64,000 nt of DNA from Flavobacterium shii (GCF_025847235.1 NZ_JAOZEW010000001.1:372001-436000), one strand, 5' to 3'. Shown: positions 44,967-54,343, counted from the stretch's first letter. A program made the numbers and translations. The notes: generated by a model from the sequence alone, not told the origin.

Positions 44967-46268
44967 TTATATTGTTCCTACTCTTCTACCAATGTAAATC
45001 CTCTGTCTATAGCCATTTTCACCATAACTTCGTTCTACTTTCTCTACCTGAAAGGTTCCATTTTTTTCTTTATCCTTTGCATTTTCAAGAATTACTTTGT
45101 CTGTAGGTCGTACAAACGGCTCACCGAAAGTGAGAAAAGAACCTTCGAATCCGCTTGGTTTAGATTCCATTGCTCTTAAAGCAGCATATTGATACAATTT
45201 TGAGGCAACTTCTGTCGTTGCTTTTTTAAAGGCTGTAGGATCTTTTGGTAAATCATCTTTATCATCGTGCAAAACGTGGGTTTTTATTAATTGCCCATTT
45301 GGATCACCTAATTCAATATAAATTGGAGTATTTGAATTTTTAAAGTATTTTTCGACTCTTGTACGGGTATTTTTGGTAGATTCATTTACGACGATTAATT
45401 TGTCTTCGATAATATTATAACGAAATCTAAAACGTACTTTCCCCGAAAAACCACCAGAAACCGATTGGGTGGCTTTATTTAATTGAGAACTTAAAAGACT
45501 AAGTCCCTGATTTATTAACTTTTTTACGAGCGCTCCTGCTAAAGGACTTTTAATAAAATTTCTGTCTATAAAGCCTCCTAATTCACTGGCGGTATGTTGT
45601 TGCGGATTATTGGTAATGGTAAGAACAGGAGCCAGGTTTTCGGTTTTAAAATAGGTATAGATTCCTTTGTCTTTTAGCATTTCGAAAACTTGGGCTAAAC
45701 TTTGATTTCTATTGATGATTACATTACCCAATTCCTCATCGAGAGCATTTACTTTAAAAGGTAAATTCAGTTCTTTAATTCTTTTTTCAAAGAAAGTTTT
45801 AGGATTAAAGCCTTCGACATTTGTGGTTGGGTTAGTTGATACAACATTCAGAATATCATTTTTGTCCTGAACATTATCATCTTTTACGGCTTTTACTTTT
45901 TTAAACGCATACATCGCATCTTCGCAGGTTATTGTAGCATTTGTATCTGATTGTACTCCTGTAATATAACCTCTAAATGCGGGTTTGTAATCGTCGTCAT
46001 AGCCTAAAAATATTTCGATGAAATTTTCTAGTTTAAAAAAATCGTGTATCGTTTTTTCTTCGCCATTTGCATTTTTAAACAAATTTTGATCAAATCCTTT
46101 TGTATCTGTATATACTTTTTGAGGCATTACGATAGTTGCCGTATCTGTAAGCGATTTGTACGAACTGCTGATGTCTACATTTTTTACATAGGTAAATTCA
46201 TAAAACTTGGGAGTGGGGATAAGCTTTACCGTTTCGTAAACTCTAATTTTAGCATTTAGTTTAAGCAT
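44967..46268 (-). CDS. Baseplate hub protein (gpD/Mu gp44-like)
   Basis: 433 aa. 'FYEFTYVKNVDISSSYKSLTDTATIVMPQKV', 'FFKLENFIEIFLGYDDDYKPAFRGYITGVQSDTNATITCEDAMYAFKK' and 'NRNQSLAQVFEMLKDKGIYTYFKTENLAPVLTI' follow the Bacteroidetes version of the late-control/hub family. It builds the hub on which the spike sits. Overlaps the preceding gene by eight bases. Confidence 0.75.
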   Translation of the reverse strand: MLKLNAKIRVYETVKLIPTPKFYEFTYVKNVDISSSYKSLTDTATIVMPQKVYTDTKGFDQNLFKNANGEEKTIHDFFKLENFIEIFLGYDDDYKPAFRGYITGVQSDTNATITCEDAMYAFKKVKAVKDDNVQDKNDILNVVSTNPTTNVEGFNPKTFFEKRIKELNLPFKVNALDEELGNVIINRNQSLAQVFEMLKDKGIYTYFKTENLAPVLTITNNPQQHTASELGGFIDRNFIKSPLAGALVKKLINQGLSLLSSQLNKATQSVSGGFSGKVRFRFRYNIIEDKLIVVNESTKNTRTRVEKYFKNSNTPIYIELGDPNGQLIKTHVLHDDKDDLPKDPTAFKKATTEVASKLYQYAALRAMESKPSGFEGSFLTFGEPFVRPTDKVILENAKDKEKNGTFQVEKVERSYGENGYRQRIYIGRRVGTI

Positions 46269-46818
46269 TGTCTCTAATTATTAGTTCTACAGTTTCGTCT
46301 GATGTGGCACTTGCCGTAAATTTTTGAATGTTTTTTGTTCCCGAAATTGATGGGATCGAGTAGGAGTCGATTACTAATTCGTAGATTCCAAATCGGTTCA
46401 AAATAGCATGTGTTACTCTTAGAGCGTAAGGCGCATTTAGAAATTGTTTCAATAGGAAAAGTTTTTCTTTTGGGTATTCATCTCCGGTTTCATTGGCAAT
46501 TAATCCTTCTATGGAAATACTAAAATCACCATTTGTAATATGTTCTTTTATCGTTGAATCTCTTCCTTCGATTCCCTCTTTCTTAATGACTTTAGAACGA
46601 TTTAGATTTACAGTAACAGCATCTATTCGTAAACTGGGTAAATTAAGATCGTTTTTTACCAGAGGTTCAAAAACCAAAGGAGCAAAGACTCTTAGATTAA
46701 ATTCGCCTCCGGTTTTATCTATAATAAAATCTTTCGATTCTGATTCATTATAGTTAAGACCTGTATATTCGATGTCTTTGGCATCTAAAATTTCGTTTAC
46801 ATTAAAATTGAATTTCAT
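46261..46818 (-). CDS. DUF6046-like tail protein
   Basis: 185 aa. 'FNLRVFAPLVFEPLVKNDLNLPSLRIDAVTVNLNRSKVIKKEGIEGRDSTIKEHITNGDFSISIEGLI' and 'YPKEKLFLLKQFLNAPYALRVTHAILNRFGIYELVIDSYSIPSISGTKNIQKFTASATSDE' are typical of a family I remember as DUF6046, kept before the hub gene in Bacteroidetes phages. It is comparable in position to LysM-linked or DNA-circulation proteins of Mu-like tails. Precise role unknown. Confidence 0.65.
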   Translation of the reverse strand: MKFNFNVNEILDAKDIEYTGLNYNESESKDFIIDKTGGEFNLRVFAPLVFEPLVKNDLNLPSLRIDAVTVNLNRSKVIKKEGIEGRDSTIKEHITNGDFSISIEGLIANETGDEYPKEKLFLLKQFLNAPYALRVTHAILNRFGIYELVIDSYSIPSISGTKNIQKFTASATSDETVELIIRDNA

Positions 46819-46836
46819 AATGATTTATTTTTATTT

Positions 46837-47307
46837 TTAGTTTGAAAATGTTTTAGCAAAAGCCGTAATGAGTGTGTTTTCCATTCTTGTCTCAGTATGT
46901 TTTTGCAGCCAAAGCGCTTCTTCTAGTAATTTGTAAAACTCATCCATTGCTAATTGATACGGATCTACGTGAAAAGCATTTCGAATAAGAGCAGCCGATT
47001 TCTTGAATTCATCCTTTTGTGGTGTCAAATCTATTGCAAATTCACTATCTTTTTTAATCATGGCTACAATAGAATTTCCTGCCGAAAGCATGAATTCGTC
47101 ATCATAATTTTCTTTATCCAGGATACATTCTTTAAATAAAAATAAAATAGCTTCATGTGGATTATCCTTGTACTTATTTTGATAATTAAAAAATGTAGTG
47201 AACGATGGTTTTTTGCAATAAGTAGTTGTTAATTGGTCATCTGAGGTAAGTTTTAACACTGTACCGTATTTTTCTTTTAGTTTCTGTATGGCTGTTTCGT
47301 CTAGCAT
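46837..47307 (-). CDS. Tail chaperone-like protein
   Basis: 156 aa. 'LKEKYGTVLKLTSDDQLTTTYCKKPSFTTFFNYQNKYKDNPHEAILFLFKECILDKENYDDEFMLSAGNSIVAMIKKDSEFAI' is related in pattern to the 114-aa protein at 38812-39156. Both may be gpG-like assembly chaperones. It comes between a 64-aa gene and the DUF6046-like gene. Confidence 0.55.
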   Translation of the reverse strand: MLDETAIQKLKEKYGTVLKLTSDDQLTTTYCKKPSFTTFFNYQNKYKDNPHEAILFLFKECILDKENYDDEFMLSAGNSIVAMIKKDSEFAIDLTPQKDEFKKSAALIRNAFHVDPYQLAMDEFYKLLEEALWLQKHTETRMENTLITAFAKTFSN

Positions 47308-47375
47308 TTTTTATGATTTTAGAGATTTTATTTTTTTGTTATTATCTGGAATTGACAATAAAAGGCTTATGGTTT

Positions 47376-47570
47376 TTAAATATTACTGTCTCTACTTTCT
47401 CTTTTTATGGCTTCAGTCAGGCTTTCATTTTTTTCGGACACACTTAAAGGTGTAATATTAAAACTCTCTATAAAAATGCTCCCTTCAGACGATTGTCCTA
47501 AAGGATTTTTGAAATTACTCATATCTGGTGTTTTAGGTATTTCTCCTAAGTCTTTTTGTATAAAATCCAT
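47376..47570 (-). CDS. Small tail-cluster protein, 64 aa
   Basis: 64 aa: 'MDFIQKDLGEIPKTPDMSNF', then 'FIESFNITPLSVSEKNESLTEAIKRESRD'. It shares the pattern MD-x-[IL]...[IM]PK[TI]PD..NF with the 42-aa ORF at 53931-54059. Both are the first gene after a regulon promoter (P5 and P6). Function unknown. Confidence 0.6.
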   Translation of the reverse strand: MDFIQKDLGEIPKTPDMSNFKNPLGQSSEGSIFIESFNITPLSVSEKNESLTEAIKRESRDSNI

Positions 47571-47708
47571 GATTGGTTTAATGTTTAATTGTTAATATGA
47601 TTGTTGAAAGTATGGCACGCTGATGAGGTCTCTATTCAGTAAAAAAACCTGAAAAGAAAGAGAATTGTTTTACCTTTTTGACATTCTAATATTGGTTATT
47701 AGAGTATG

Positions 47709-47770
47709 TAAAAATACGGCAGAAGTGGGTGGAAAACGAATAATTGAAAGGGTGGTTTCAGTAGTTTCAG
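47709..47770 (-). promoter_or_regulatory. Tail-regulon promoter P5 (hub/spike operon)
   Basis: Minus strand: CTGAAACTACTG (47770-47759), 42 bases, then TATTTTTA (47716-47709). Here the motif is visibly a direct repeat, TTTCAGTAGTTTCAG on the plus strand, two TTTCAG units at a 9-base period. Confidence 0.75.
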
Positions 47771-47918
47771 TTGAATATCAGTACATGTAATTAGTTATTT
47801 TATAGGGTTGAGTGATTTTTTTTTAGTAGTGGTTTACTATATGGTAAAAACACCTGAGATTATTAGGGAATTTGTGTTTCCCTAACAATCCAGGATGTTT
47901 TTATTGCTACTTTCATAG

Positions 47919-48071
47919 ATTTTTTTACTTTTATCTTTAGAAAATAATGAAGTAATATTTTACAACGTTGTTGGTGAAAATAAACTAATTGATTTTATTG
48001 ATTCTTACCAACAAAAGGCATCTGTTTTGCGAGAAAATAAGGTTTTTGAAGGGACTACTTTCAAAAACTAA
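47919..48071 (+). pseudogene. Possible gene remnant in the fibre/baseplate gap
   Basis: A 50-codon open stretch without a start codon: '...NEVIFYNVVGENKLIDFI', then 'DSYQQKASVLRENKVFEGTTFKN' and stop. Its composition looks coding and it is bounded upstream by a stop. No family recognised. The rest of the 647-base gap (47571-48217) holds P5 and otherwise nothing I can support. Confidence 0.25.
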
Positions 48072-48217
48072 TAATATATGATGTTAAATTTATTATAAAT
48101 CTCACAACCATTTACTTTCTCTTATGTTACAGAAGTATTTGTGCCATTATTTGTTGGGAAATTATGAATTAAATTGAAATCTTGGAAATATGATAAAATC
48201 AGCTCTTTTAGAGTTAT

Positions 48218-49120
48218 TTATAATATATCTGCTGTTTTAAAATTTATCGAATTATTATTAGTTGATTTATTGTATAAAACATCAACTGCAATGATCTTTA
48301 TGTTATATTTGGTGTTAGGTTTTAAATTATAAACATAGTTGTCATAAGATAATTGCTGATGATAGATTCCGTTAATATGAACCTCGTAAAAGTCTAAATC
48401 ATTTTTACTATATGGAGCTGTGAAATGTATTTGTATATATTCTCTACTGATCTCTAATATAGTCAAATCTGTTACACTACTTGGTTTTATTAGATTGTCT
48501 ACGTATGCTACATAGACTCCCTTAGATATCAATGAAGCTAATTCAGCATGTGGCAAACCTGAATTTATAGTAGCCATAGATGGATGTACATAAACTTTTG
48601 ATCCTACTGGCAAAAATTGCATAACTTCTGAAGTAACACTTACAGAATTCCCGATAGTTATACATAGAGGAATGTACAAGTATGTAATATTTGTTCTTCC
48701 ATGAAAAACATAAATCCCCAGCATTTCTAATTTAGGAAAATGTAGCTCTAGCGTTGGAGTATGTCTAAATGAATATCCCGCTGTTATTGCTCTTATTCCT
48801 TGCATTTTAATTCTAGTTAAATTTGGATTATCTCCAATAGGAGTATTATTGATTACTAAACCATCAATAAGCCCATCTTCATCAATATAGTGAGTTAAAT
48901 TTGAATCTCCAGAAAAAGCATATGAACTAAATCTATAGCTGCCTCCAATAACAGCGCACTCGATGTCTGAACCAATAATCCTAAAGAGTTTTATTCTTTC
49001 AACTCCAACTCCTAATAATCCAGCCAATGCATTGGCGGAATCGACTCTTGCACTTACACCTCCTATAAATGTATTTACTCTTATTTTTGACTTTCCAAAT
49101 ACATATTTTTTAATACTCAT
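48218..49120 (-). CDS. Fibre-associated protein with leucine-rich-like and FN3 domains
   Basis: 300 aa. Residues ~60-200 look like BspA-type leucine-rich repeats ('NPNLTRIKMQGIRAITAGYSFRHTPTLELHFPKLEMLGIYVFHGRTNITYLYIPLC'), followed by an FN3 domain (~210-298, 'PSSVTDLTILEISREYIQIHFTAPYS' to 'NTKYNIKIIAVD'). Its ATG overlaps the stop of the 680-aa fibre (TAATG), so it is translated with it and probably sits at the fibre tip or is a fibre cofactor involved in target binding. Confidence 0.7.
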   Translation of the reverse strand: MSIKKYVFGKSKIRVNTFIGGVSARVDSANALAGLLGVGVERIKLFRIIGSDIECAVIGGSYRFSSYAFSGDSNLTHYIDEDGLIDGLVINNTPIGDNPNLTRIKMQGIRAITAGYSFRHTPTLELHFPKLEMLGIYVFHGRTNITYLYIPLCITIGNSVSVTSEVMQFLPVGSKVYVHPSMATINSGLPHAELASLISKGVYVAYVDNLIKPSSVTDLTILEISREYIQIHFTAPYSKNDLDFYEVHINGIYHQQLSYDNYVYNLKPNTKYNIKIIAVDVLYNKSTNNNSINFKTADIL

Positions 49121-51162
49121 TACACACTTAAAATTATCTGGTTAGTATTTCCTACTCGGGTGAAGTTAAAATATGTCTTCTCAGGAGTAATACTTGGAGT
49201 TCCAAACATCCAAACAAAAGGAGATGTTATTGTCCAATCTATTGTTACTGTTGGCATAGTAATGGCATTAAAAGAAAATTCTTCAGGTAAGTTTTCGGGA
49301 ACAGTAATTGTTCCACTTCCTGTAAACAAAATAGTCTGACCATTCCAAGAATCTTTTATTGTCGTACTTCCTAAAACAGTTATTTGTTTGTCTTTTAAAG
49401 CCAATTCATAATCTCCACTTATTGAAGGAGCTGGAATAAGAATATTAACAATTCCTGATAGATTTGCTGAAGGCTTGAATTTTAAATAGTTTTGTTCAAA
49501 TCCTTCTTCTTTGTTTCTTAGAGAAAATTTACCATTTTCTATTGTTAGAGTTCCTGTATTTGTTCCATCTGAACTTGATAAAACTATTGTTGATGCAGTG
49601 TTATCTGCTGTCATAATAATATCGGTTTCATTATTTCCTACAGTAAGAAAAGCTTCTCCTCCATTAATAAGTGTTAGTTCTAAATTTTGCGAACTTCCTG
49701 CCGGTAAAATCAATATTCCATCATTATCTGCCTCTATACCATTGATTGATCTAACTATATTTTTACTATTTATTTTTACAAAATTAGAATTCATCGAAAT
49801 TCCTCCTCCTTGACCTTCAAGTATAATTCCTCCAGTACCTCCTCCAATTATGATACCAGTAGATTGCGACCCAATTCTAAAAGGTACGTTTTGACTTGCC
49901 ATTCCTGATGTTATAAAACCACCTCCGTTTTGCGAATTAAGATTAAATCTCATAACCCCAATATCAAGAACACCGTTCGAAAACATACCTATACCAGTTG
50001 AAGACTCTCCTCCTGCTCTGAAATTAATTGTTGAGTAGGTAGAGTTATCCGTTGCTGTATGTCCCATCAAAACTAGATCGGGAATTATCCCAATACTTCC
50101 ATTCTGCAGAACACTTTGTAAACCTTGTGTTTCTCCAAATGGAATAGTAATATTTCCGTTGGAATCTGCAACATTTCCGTTAACAGACACAGGGAGTGTT
50201 GGATCAGTATTTAATGGTAAATTAGGTAACTGAACTGTATACGAGGCTGTGACCAAATCAGAGCTTATTTTGGCTCCTAAAAATGGTGATAACTGCCCCA
50301 GTGTTATAGCTCCCTGATCCCCATTTATGTTAACAAATTTATTGTACGTTGTAGAATTACATATGAAATTACCATTATCTATCTCAATATCATAATCTAT
50401 AGCTGATGCTCCTTGTTCTAAAACTTGTTGTAAATTTGATGCTCCATCCGGAATATCACTTAGCAAGGCAATGGTTCCCGTTTTTGGCTGTATTGTTTGA
50501 GTAAAATGTCCTTTTTCTGAATTATCAAATTGTAAAAAACTCGAATTACCATCAATAGTAGTATGTCTTATTTCATTGTTTTGCAATTGTAGAGTGCTTC
50601 CTCCAAAATGAGAAACCCTTATTTGACCTTTATTTTCAATCTCAACAAACCCATCAGTTCCTACTGTCGTAAAACCAAGTCCACTTAAAGACGAGTTTGA
50701 ACCATTATTTCCTCTAAGAAGTACGCCCATATTATTGAACGTGGTTGTATCTCCGCCATTAGATTCAAAAATTATTTCTTTATTTGATGTATTTCCGTTA
50801 GCTAAAGTTTCATCAAAAGTTTGAGCTCCGCCTTCTATAATAGTTATATCTCCATTACCTAATATCTCTTCCCCATTGATTGTTTTAAACACGGGTTTGT
50901 TTAATAATTTACTAAAGCCAGACTCACTATTCCAATCTGTGTTTATTTGTGGAGCATGTGCTTTTTTATCAGCTAAATGTTCGTCTAAAATTATTTTTTC
51001 TGCTTTAGATAAAAGTAATTCGTCAAGCCCGTCAACGTCTTTTGCAGGAACTTTTTCGTATTTATGTCGGAAGGAATCCCAAGTGTCCCAAAATTGAGTT
51101 TGTGTTGGTTTTAAACCGGTTTTAAACCAGTTTTTTATAGTATTTAATGTTTGTATTGCCAT
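49120..51162 (-). CDS. Tail fibre, 680 aa, anchor paralogue A
   Basis: 680 aa. The N-terminal ~38 residues ('MAIQTLNTIKNWFKTGLKPT' then 'QTQFWDTWDSFRHKYEKVP') are nearly identical to the fibre at 52243-53835 and must be the particle-binding anchor. The remainder is Gly/Asn/Ser/Thr-rich beta-helix-like repeat ('GNGDITI', 'NGNVADSNGNITIPFGETQGLQSVLQNG', 'GIIIGGGTGGIILEGQGGGISM'), usual for trimeric fibres. The C-terminal ~100 residues form a separate tip. It recognises the target cell surface (inferred). Confidence 0.8.
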   Translation of the reverse strand: MAIQTLNTIKNWFKTGLKPTQTQFWDTWDSFRHKYEKVPAKDVDGLDELLLSKAEKIILDEHLADKKAHAPQINTDWNSESGFSKLLNKPVFKTINGEEILGNGDITIIEGGAQTFDETLANGNTSNKEIIFESNGGDTTTFNNMGVLLRGNNGSNSSLSGLGFTTVGTDGFVEIENKGQIRVSHFGGSTLQLQNNEIRHTTIDGNSSFLQFDNSEKGHFTQTIQPKTGTIALLSDIPDGASNLQQVLEQGASAIDYDIEIDNGNFICNSTTYNKFVNINGDQGAITLGQLSPFLGAKISSDLVTASYTVQLPNLPLNTDPTLPVSVNGNVADSNGNITIPFGETQGLQSVLQNGSIGIIPDLVLMGHTATDNSTYSTINFRAGGESSTGIGMFSNGVLDIGVMRFNLNSQNGGGFITSGMASQNVPFRIGSQSTGIIIGGGTGGIILEGQGGGISMNSNFVKINSKNIVRSINGIEADNDGILILPAGSSQNLELTLINGGEAFLTVGNNETDIIMTADNTASTIVLSSSDGTNTGTLTIENGKFSLRNKEEGFEQNYLKFKPSANLSGIVNILIPAPSISGDYELALKDKQITVLGSTTIKDSWNGQTILFTGSGTITVPENLPEEFSFNAITMPTVTIDWTITSPFVWMFGTPSITPEKTYFNFTRVGNTNQIILSV

Positions 51163-51319
51163 GTTTTTTTCTTTTAAATTTTTAAAATATCGACCCTTTT
51201 AAGTCTTGGGTAATAATGAATTTCTTTCTTCTGATAGTCTTAGATTCGTCAAGTTAAAATGGAAAGAAAGTTTTTTTTGAATGTTAGAAAGCTGTTTCTC
51301 TTGCTTTTTGTTAGGTTTT

Positions 51320-51511
51320 TTACTGTTCTTCTGTCGAAAACAAAGAAGTAATACTTGGTAAAGCCGCGGATAAAAACAGACCAATTAATTTGATTCTGTT
51401 AATGGTTACCAATGATAATCCTGCATCTTGCAAAAGATCGAATTTGGTGTCTATTAAGCCTGTTAAAACAATTAAAAGACTTATGATTACCGTAATTTTA
51501 GATTTATTCAT
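51320..51511 (-). CDS. Small membrane protein
   Basis: 63 aa with two hydrophobic segments ('KITVIISLLIVLTGLIDTKF' and 'LIGLFLSAALPSITSLF'). Two-helix proteins of this size occur as holin-like or accessory genes in Bacteroidetes tail clusters. It is between the two fibre genes. Role unknown. Confidence 0.5.
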   Translation of the reverse strand: MNKSKITVIISLLIVLTGLIDTKFDLLQDAGLSLVTINRIKLIGLFLSAALPSITSLFSTEEQ

Positions 51512-51602
51512 ATTAATTATTTTTTTGATGATTTTATAAGTAAGAAAGGGAAAAGACTGATGTTAAAACAAAAGAAATAAACACTAAAAGTCTTCTTTGA
51601 TA

Positions 51603-52006
51603 TTATTGTAAATTCATAATAATTAATTCTTTCGCCGTCATTGGTTCCGTGCCAAATACCTGATTAACGAAAGCGTTTAAAATTAGCGAATCTATTTCCT
51701 CTTCAAATGCATTTAAAAGATCGTCTTTAAACCTGTACGTAAATAATCTTGATAAAGAACTTCATACTTAGTGTAAAGTAAATTGCATAAATTTGGATTT
51801 TGAGAGTCCAGCCATTCATCAGCTGCATAACGTTCTTCTTTTAAAATTTTTCTTTGTTTTTGGCTTGAAAAACCTGCTATTGTTTCGATTCCGTCACCTA
51901 AAAAATAGGTTGCAAAGCAAAATAATAAGGTTGTATTTTTTTGTATAGGCAATTTTTCCGGACCAGTCAAAATAATTAATGGCTTTACACACTCCAGTAA
52001 ATACAT
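51603..52006 (-). pseudogene. Fibre-region gene with a probable frameshift
   Basis: The first frame gives 97 aa from ATG 52006 ('MYLLECVKPLIILTGPEKLP...' to 'YEVLYQDYLRTGLKTIF', stop at 51713). In an overlapping frame an uninterrupted coding-like stretch continues: 'FKDDLLNAFEEEIDSLIL' and 'NAFVNQVFGTEPMTAKELIIMNLQ', stop 51603-51605. A single one-base shift near 51725-51760 would join them into ~134 aa. Family unknown. It may be a true frameshift, a programmed shift or a sequencing error. Confidence 0.4.
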
Positions 52007-52242
52007 CTTATAAGTCCCCCATTATAGATATAATCTTCGTAAATATTGAAATATTCAATACTAACAGCTTTGCGGTGTGACTGATCAAAATATGATTTCG
52101 AAACTTTTTAGCCTTTTATATTATAGTCAGGTTCTTTGGCATATAAAAAAGGTAAGCAATCAAATTAATATCGGTTAGAGTATTACCAAGTGTTTTATAT
52201 TTTTCTAAATAATAGCCTATTACTTTTTAGGCTTCCATAATT

Positions 52243-53835
52243 TTATGTTGTTTCTATATATTTTATGTCTACAAAATCAAATCTTGAGGTAATAAATTTA
52301 GCATACATTTCTGAGTTTTCAGTAGCTGTAAAACGGCCTATTGTTCCTTCTCCAATTCCATAACTTATAATGTTATCAACTCTTTTAAATCTAAAGACAT
52401 TTTCAAAAAGTGTAGAATAAGTAGATGAAAAATCCCAAAGTTTAGTTTCTCCCGAAAGATCATGAACAATGCGAATATCTGAATACCCATTTCCGTAATG
52501 ATTAGTCATTGTTATTGTAAAAACTTTTATCGAATCACTTGATCTGTACAACTCTATTGTTGCTGATGATGGATTATATTTTGTTCCCAATGGGCTTCCT
52601 GCATATTTCGTTTGTAATCTAAAATTCTGATTTGCTTTTATTGGAATTTTATTTTTATCCAAAATTGCCGAACAGTCCACTCCAAATAAATTAAGTTCCA
52701 ATATTCCTAATTTAGAAACATTTACACTCGTCTGACTTATCCAGTTATTATCAATTGGTTGATACACCGTTCCCAATACGATCAACAAGACATTATTAAA
52801 TGTCCTTGAAATTCCATTATCCAACGTAACACTAAAACTTCCTTCTGCACTTCCAGTAGTTACATTTACGTGTACTTCATTATCACTTTTAAATCGCATA
52901 TAATTTACTGTTTGCCCCTGAATTTCAACAGTCATTGTTGGAGTGAAAAATGAACCTTTTAAAATTAAATTCCCTGTATTATCTGGCAAATGACTCTCTG
53001 TAATTAATTCATCCAAATAAGGAGCTGGTGCAATAGCGATAGTATACATTTTTAAATTTCCATTTTCATCTGTACTTAGTATTTTATTAGTTGGCAATTG
53101 TCCATCATTACGAGTATTTGGATAACCTCCTAACTTCAAATTTGGCGCATTTAAATCCGGAATAGTATTAGCCAAATCTTGACCAGTACCATTGTAGCCC
53201 CCTTTAGGTAAAAAATCAGTTGGATCAAATGGATCACTCGGGTTATAAATAGTATTCCCGAAAACATTAATAGTCGAAACTTCAACTGCATTACTAGAAC
53301 GATTCGGTTTAATAGCAGCGGTTAGGCTTTCATCACCCATTATTTTTTTTAAAGTTCCATCTGCACGTAATTCAATCAAATCAATTCTATGATAATTAGC
53401 TGTTGCAACCTCTATAGCATCCGAATATTCTAAAGTATTTATAACAATCGCTTGATTAATTCTTGCCACATACTTCATGGCAGGAAACTTTATTACTGCT
53501 CCAACACGCGTTGGTTTTGCAGACTCTAATAATGTATCAGGACTACCAATTGCTTCGATTCGGTCATTCAAATCTTTAGCGGTTCCGCTGTAATCTCCTT
53601 TGTCGAGTTTACCTTTAATTAATCCAGCATGAGCATTTGAATCATTTAAATGATTTTCAAACACTTCGTTTTCTGTTTTTGTTTGTAATAATTCATTTAT
53701 GCCTTCTATGTCTGCAACAGGAATTTTCTCGTATTTATGTCGGAAAGAATCCCATGTATCCCAAAATTGAGTTTGCGTAGGTTTTAAACCCGTTCTAAAC
53801 CAGTTTTTTATAGTATTTAATGTTTGTAAAGCCAT
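52243..53835 (-). CDS. Tail fibre, 530 aa, anchor paralogue B
   Basis: 530 aa. It shares the N-terminal anchor with the 680-aa fibre ('MALQTLNTIKNWFRTGLKPT' then 'QTQFWDTWDSFRHKYEKIP') and then diverges completely: a fibre shaft ('LKLGGYPNTRNDGQLPTNKILSTDENGNLKMYTI'), an IPT/Ig-like domain (~290-365), and a distinct C-terminal beta-sandwich (~375-530). Two anchors with different tips suggest either mixed fibres on one particle or alternating specificities. Confidence 0.8.
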   Translation of the reverse strand: MALQTLNTIKNWFRTGLKPTQTQFWDTWDSFRHKYEKIPVADIEGINELLQTKTENEVFENHLNDSNAHAGLIKGKLDKGDYSGTAKDLNDRIEAIGSPDTLLESAKPTRVGAVIKFPAMKYVARINQAIVINTLEYSDAIEVATANYHRIDLIELRADGTLKKIMGDESLTAAIKPNRSSNAVEVSTINVFGNTIYNPSDPFDPTDFLPKGGYNGTGQDLANTIPDLNAPNLKLGGYPNTRNDGQLPTNKILSTDENGNLKMYTIAIAPAPYLDELITESHLPDNTGNLILKGSFFTPTMTVEIQGQTVNYMRFKSDNEVHVNVTTGSAEGSFSVTLDNGISRTFNNVLLIVLGTVYQPIDNNWISQTSVNVSKLGILELNLFGVDCSAILDKNKIPIKANQNFRLQTKYAGSPLGTKYNPSSATIELYRSSDSIKVFTITMTNHYGNGYSDIRIVHDLSGETKLWDFSSTYSTLFENVFRFKRVDNIISYGIGEGTIGRFTATENSEMYAKFITSRFDFVDIKYIETT

Positions 53836-53930
53836 ATTTTTTTCTTTTAAATTATTTAGTTATAGTTTTTAATAAATTCAACCGTTTTTGAGTATTGAGC
53901 AATAGTAATATCTCTTTCATTTTATAATTG

Positions 53931-54059
53931 TCAATTTAGAGTAAGATTAAATCCTCTAATTGATGCCCTTTCTCTGAATGTTTGATCAAAAAAATGAAAA
54001 TTAATCTTGTCTGGTATTTTAGGCATTTTCTTCATGCCTTTCGATAATAAATAATCCAT
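53931..54059 (-). CDS. Small tail-cluster protein, 42 aa
   Basis: 42 aa: 'MDYLLSKGMKKMPKIPDKIN', then 'FHFFDQTFRERASIRGFNLTLN'. Similar in pattern to the 64-aa protein at 47376-47570. It is the first gene after promoter P6 and precedes the 530-aa fibre gene by 95 bases. Function unknown. Confidence 0.5.
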   Translation of the reverse strand: MDYLLSKGMKKMPKIPDKINFHFFDQTFRERASIRGFNLTLN

Positions 54060-54182
54060 AATCAGCTATTGTTTTTAATATGATTAATATATAATGTGTG
54101 ATCGTTTTTTCTAAAAATAGCAGGTGGGATTGCAAATTGCTATTGTGCAAAAGACAGTGCCACTATTTCATTTTTGAGGATG

Positions 54183-54245
54183 TAAAAGTAGTATAGAAGA
54201 ATACAAAAAAGAGTAAAAAAAGTCTAGTGTTTTCAGTAGTTTCAG
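54183..54245 (-). promoter_or_regulatory. Tail-regulon promoter P6 (fibre operon)
   Basis: Minus strand: CTGAAACTACTG (54245-54234), 43 bases, then TACTTTTA (54190-54183). It drives the 42-aa ORF and the fibre genes leftward. It is the mirror partner of P7, with the two motifs 15 bases apart. Confidence 0.75.
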
Positions 54246-54260
54246 CAAAAACAGAACCTA

Positions 54261-54322
54261 CTGAAACTACTGAATTCAAGTAATTTAAAATTGAACAATC
54301 ACAAGTTACGATACTACTTTTA
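54261..54322 (+). promoter_or_regulatory. Tail-regulon promoter P7 (1316-aa effector)
   Basis: Plus strand: CTGAAACTACTG (54261-54272), 42 bases, then TACTTTTA (54315-54322). A TTG at 54291-54293 is a possible -33 element. The effector ATG is at 54344, giving a very short leader. Confidence 0.75.
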
Positions 54323-54343
54323 CACTCAGAAAAACACCTAGCG

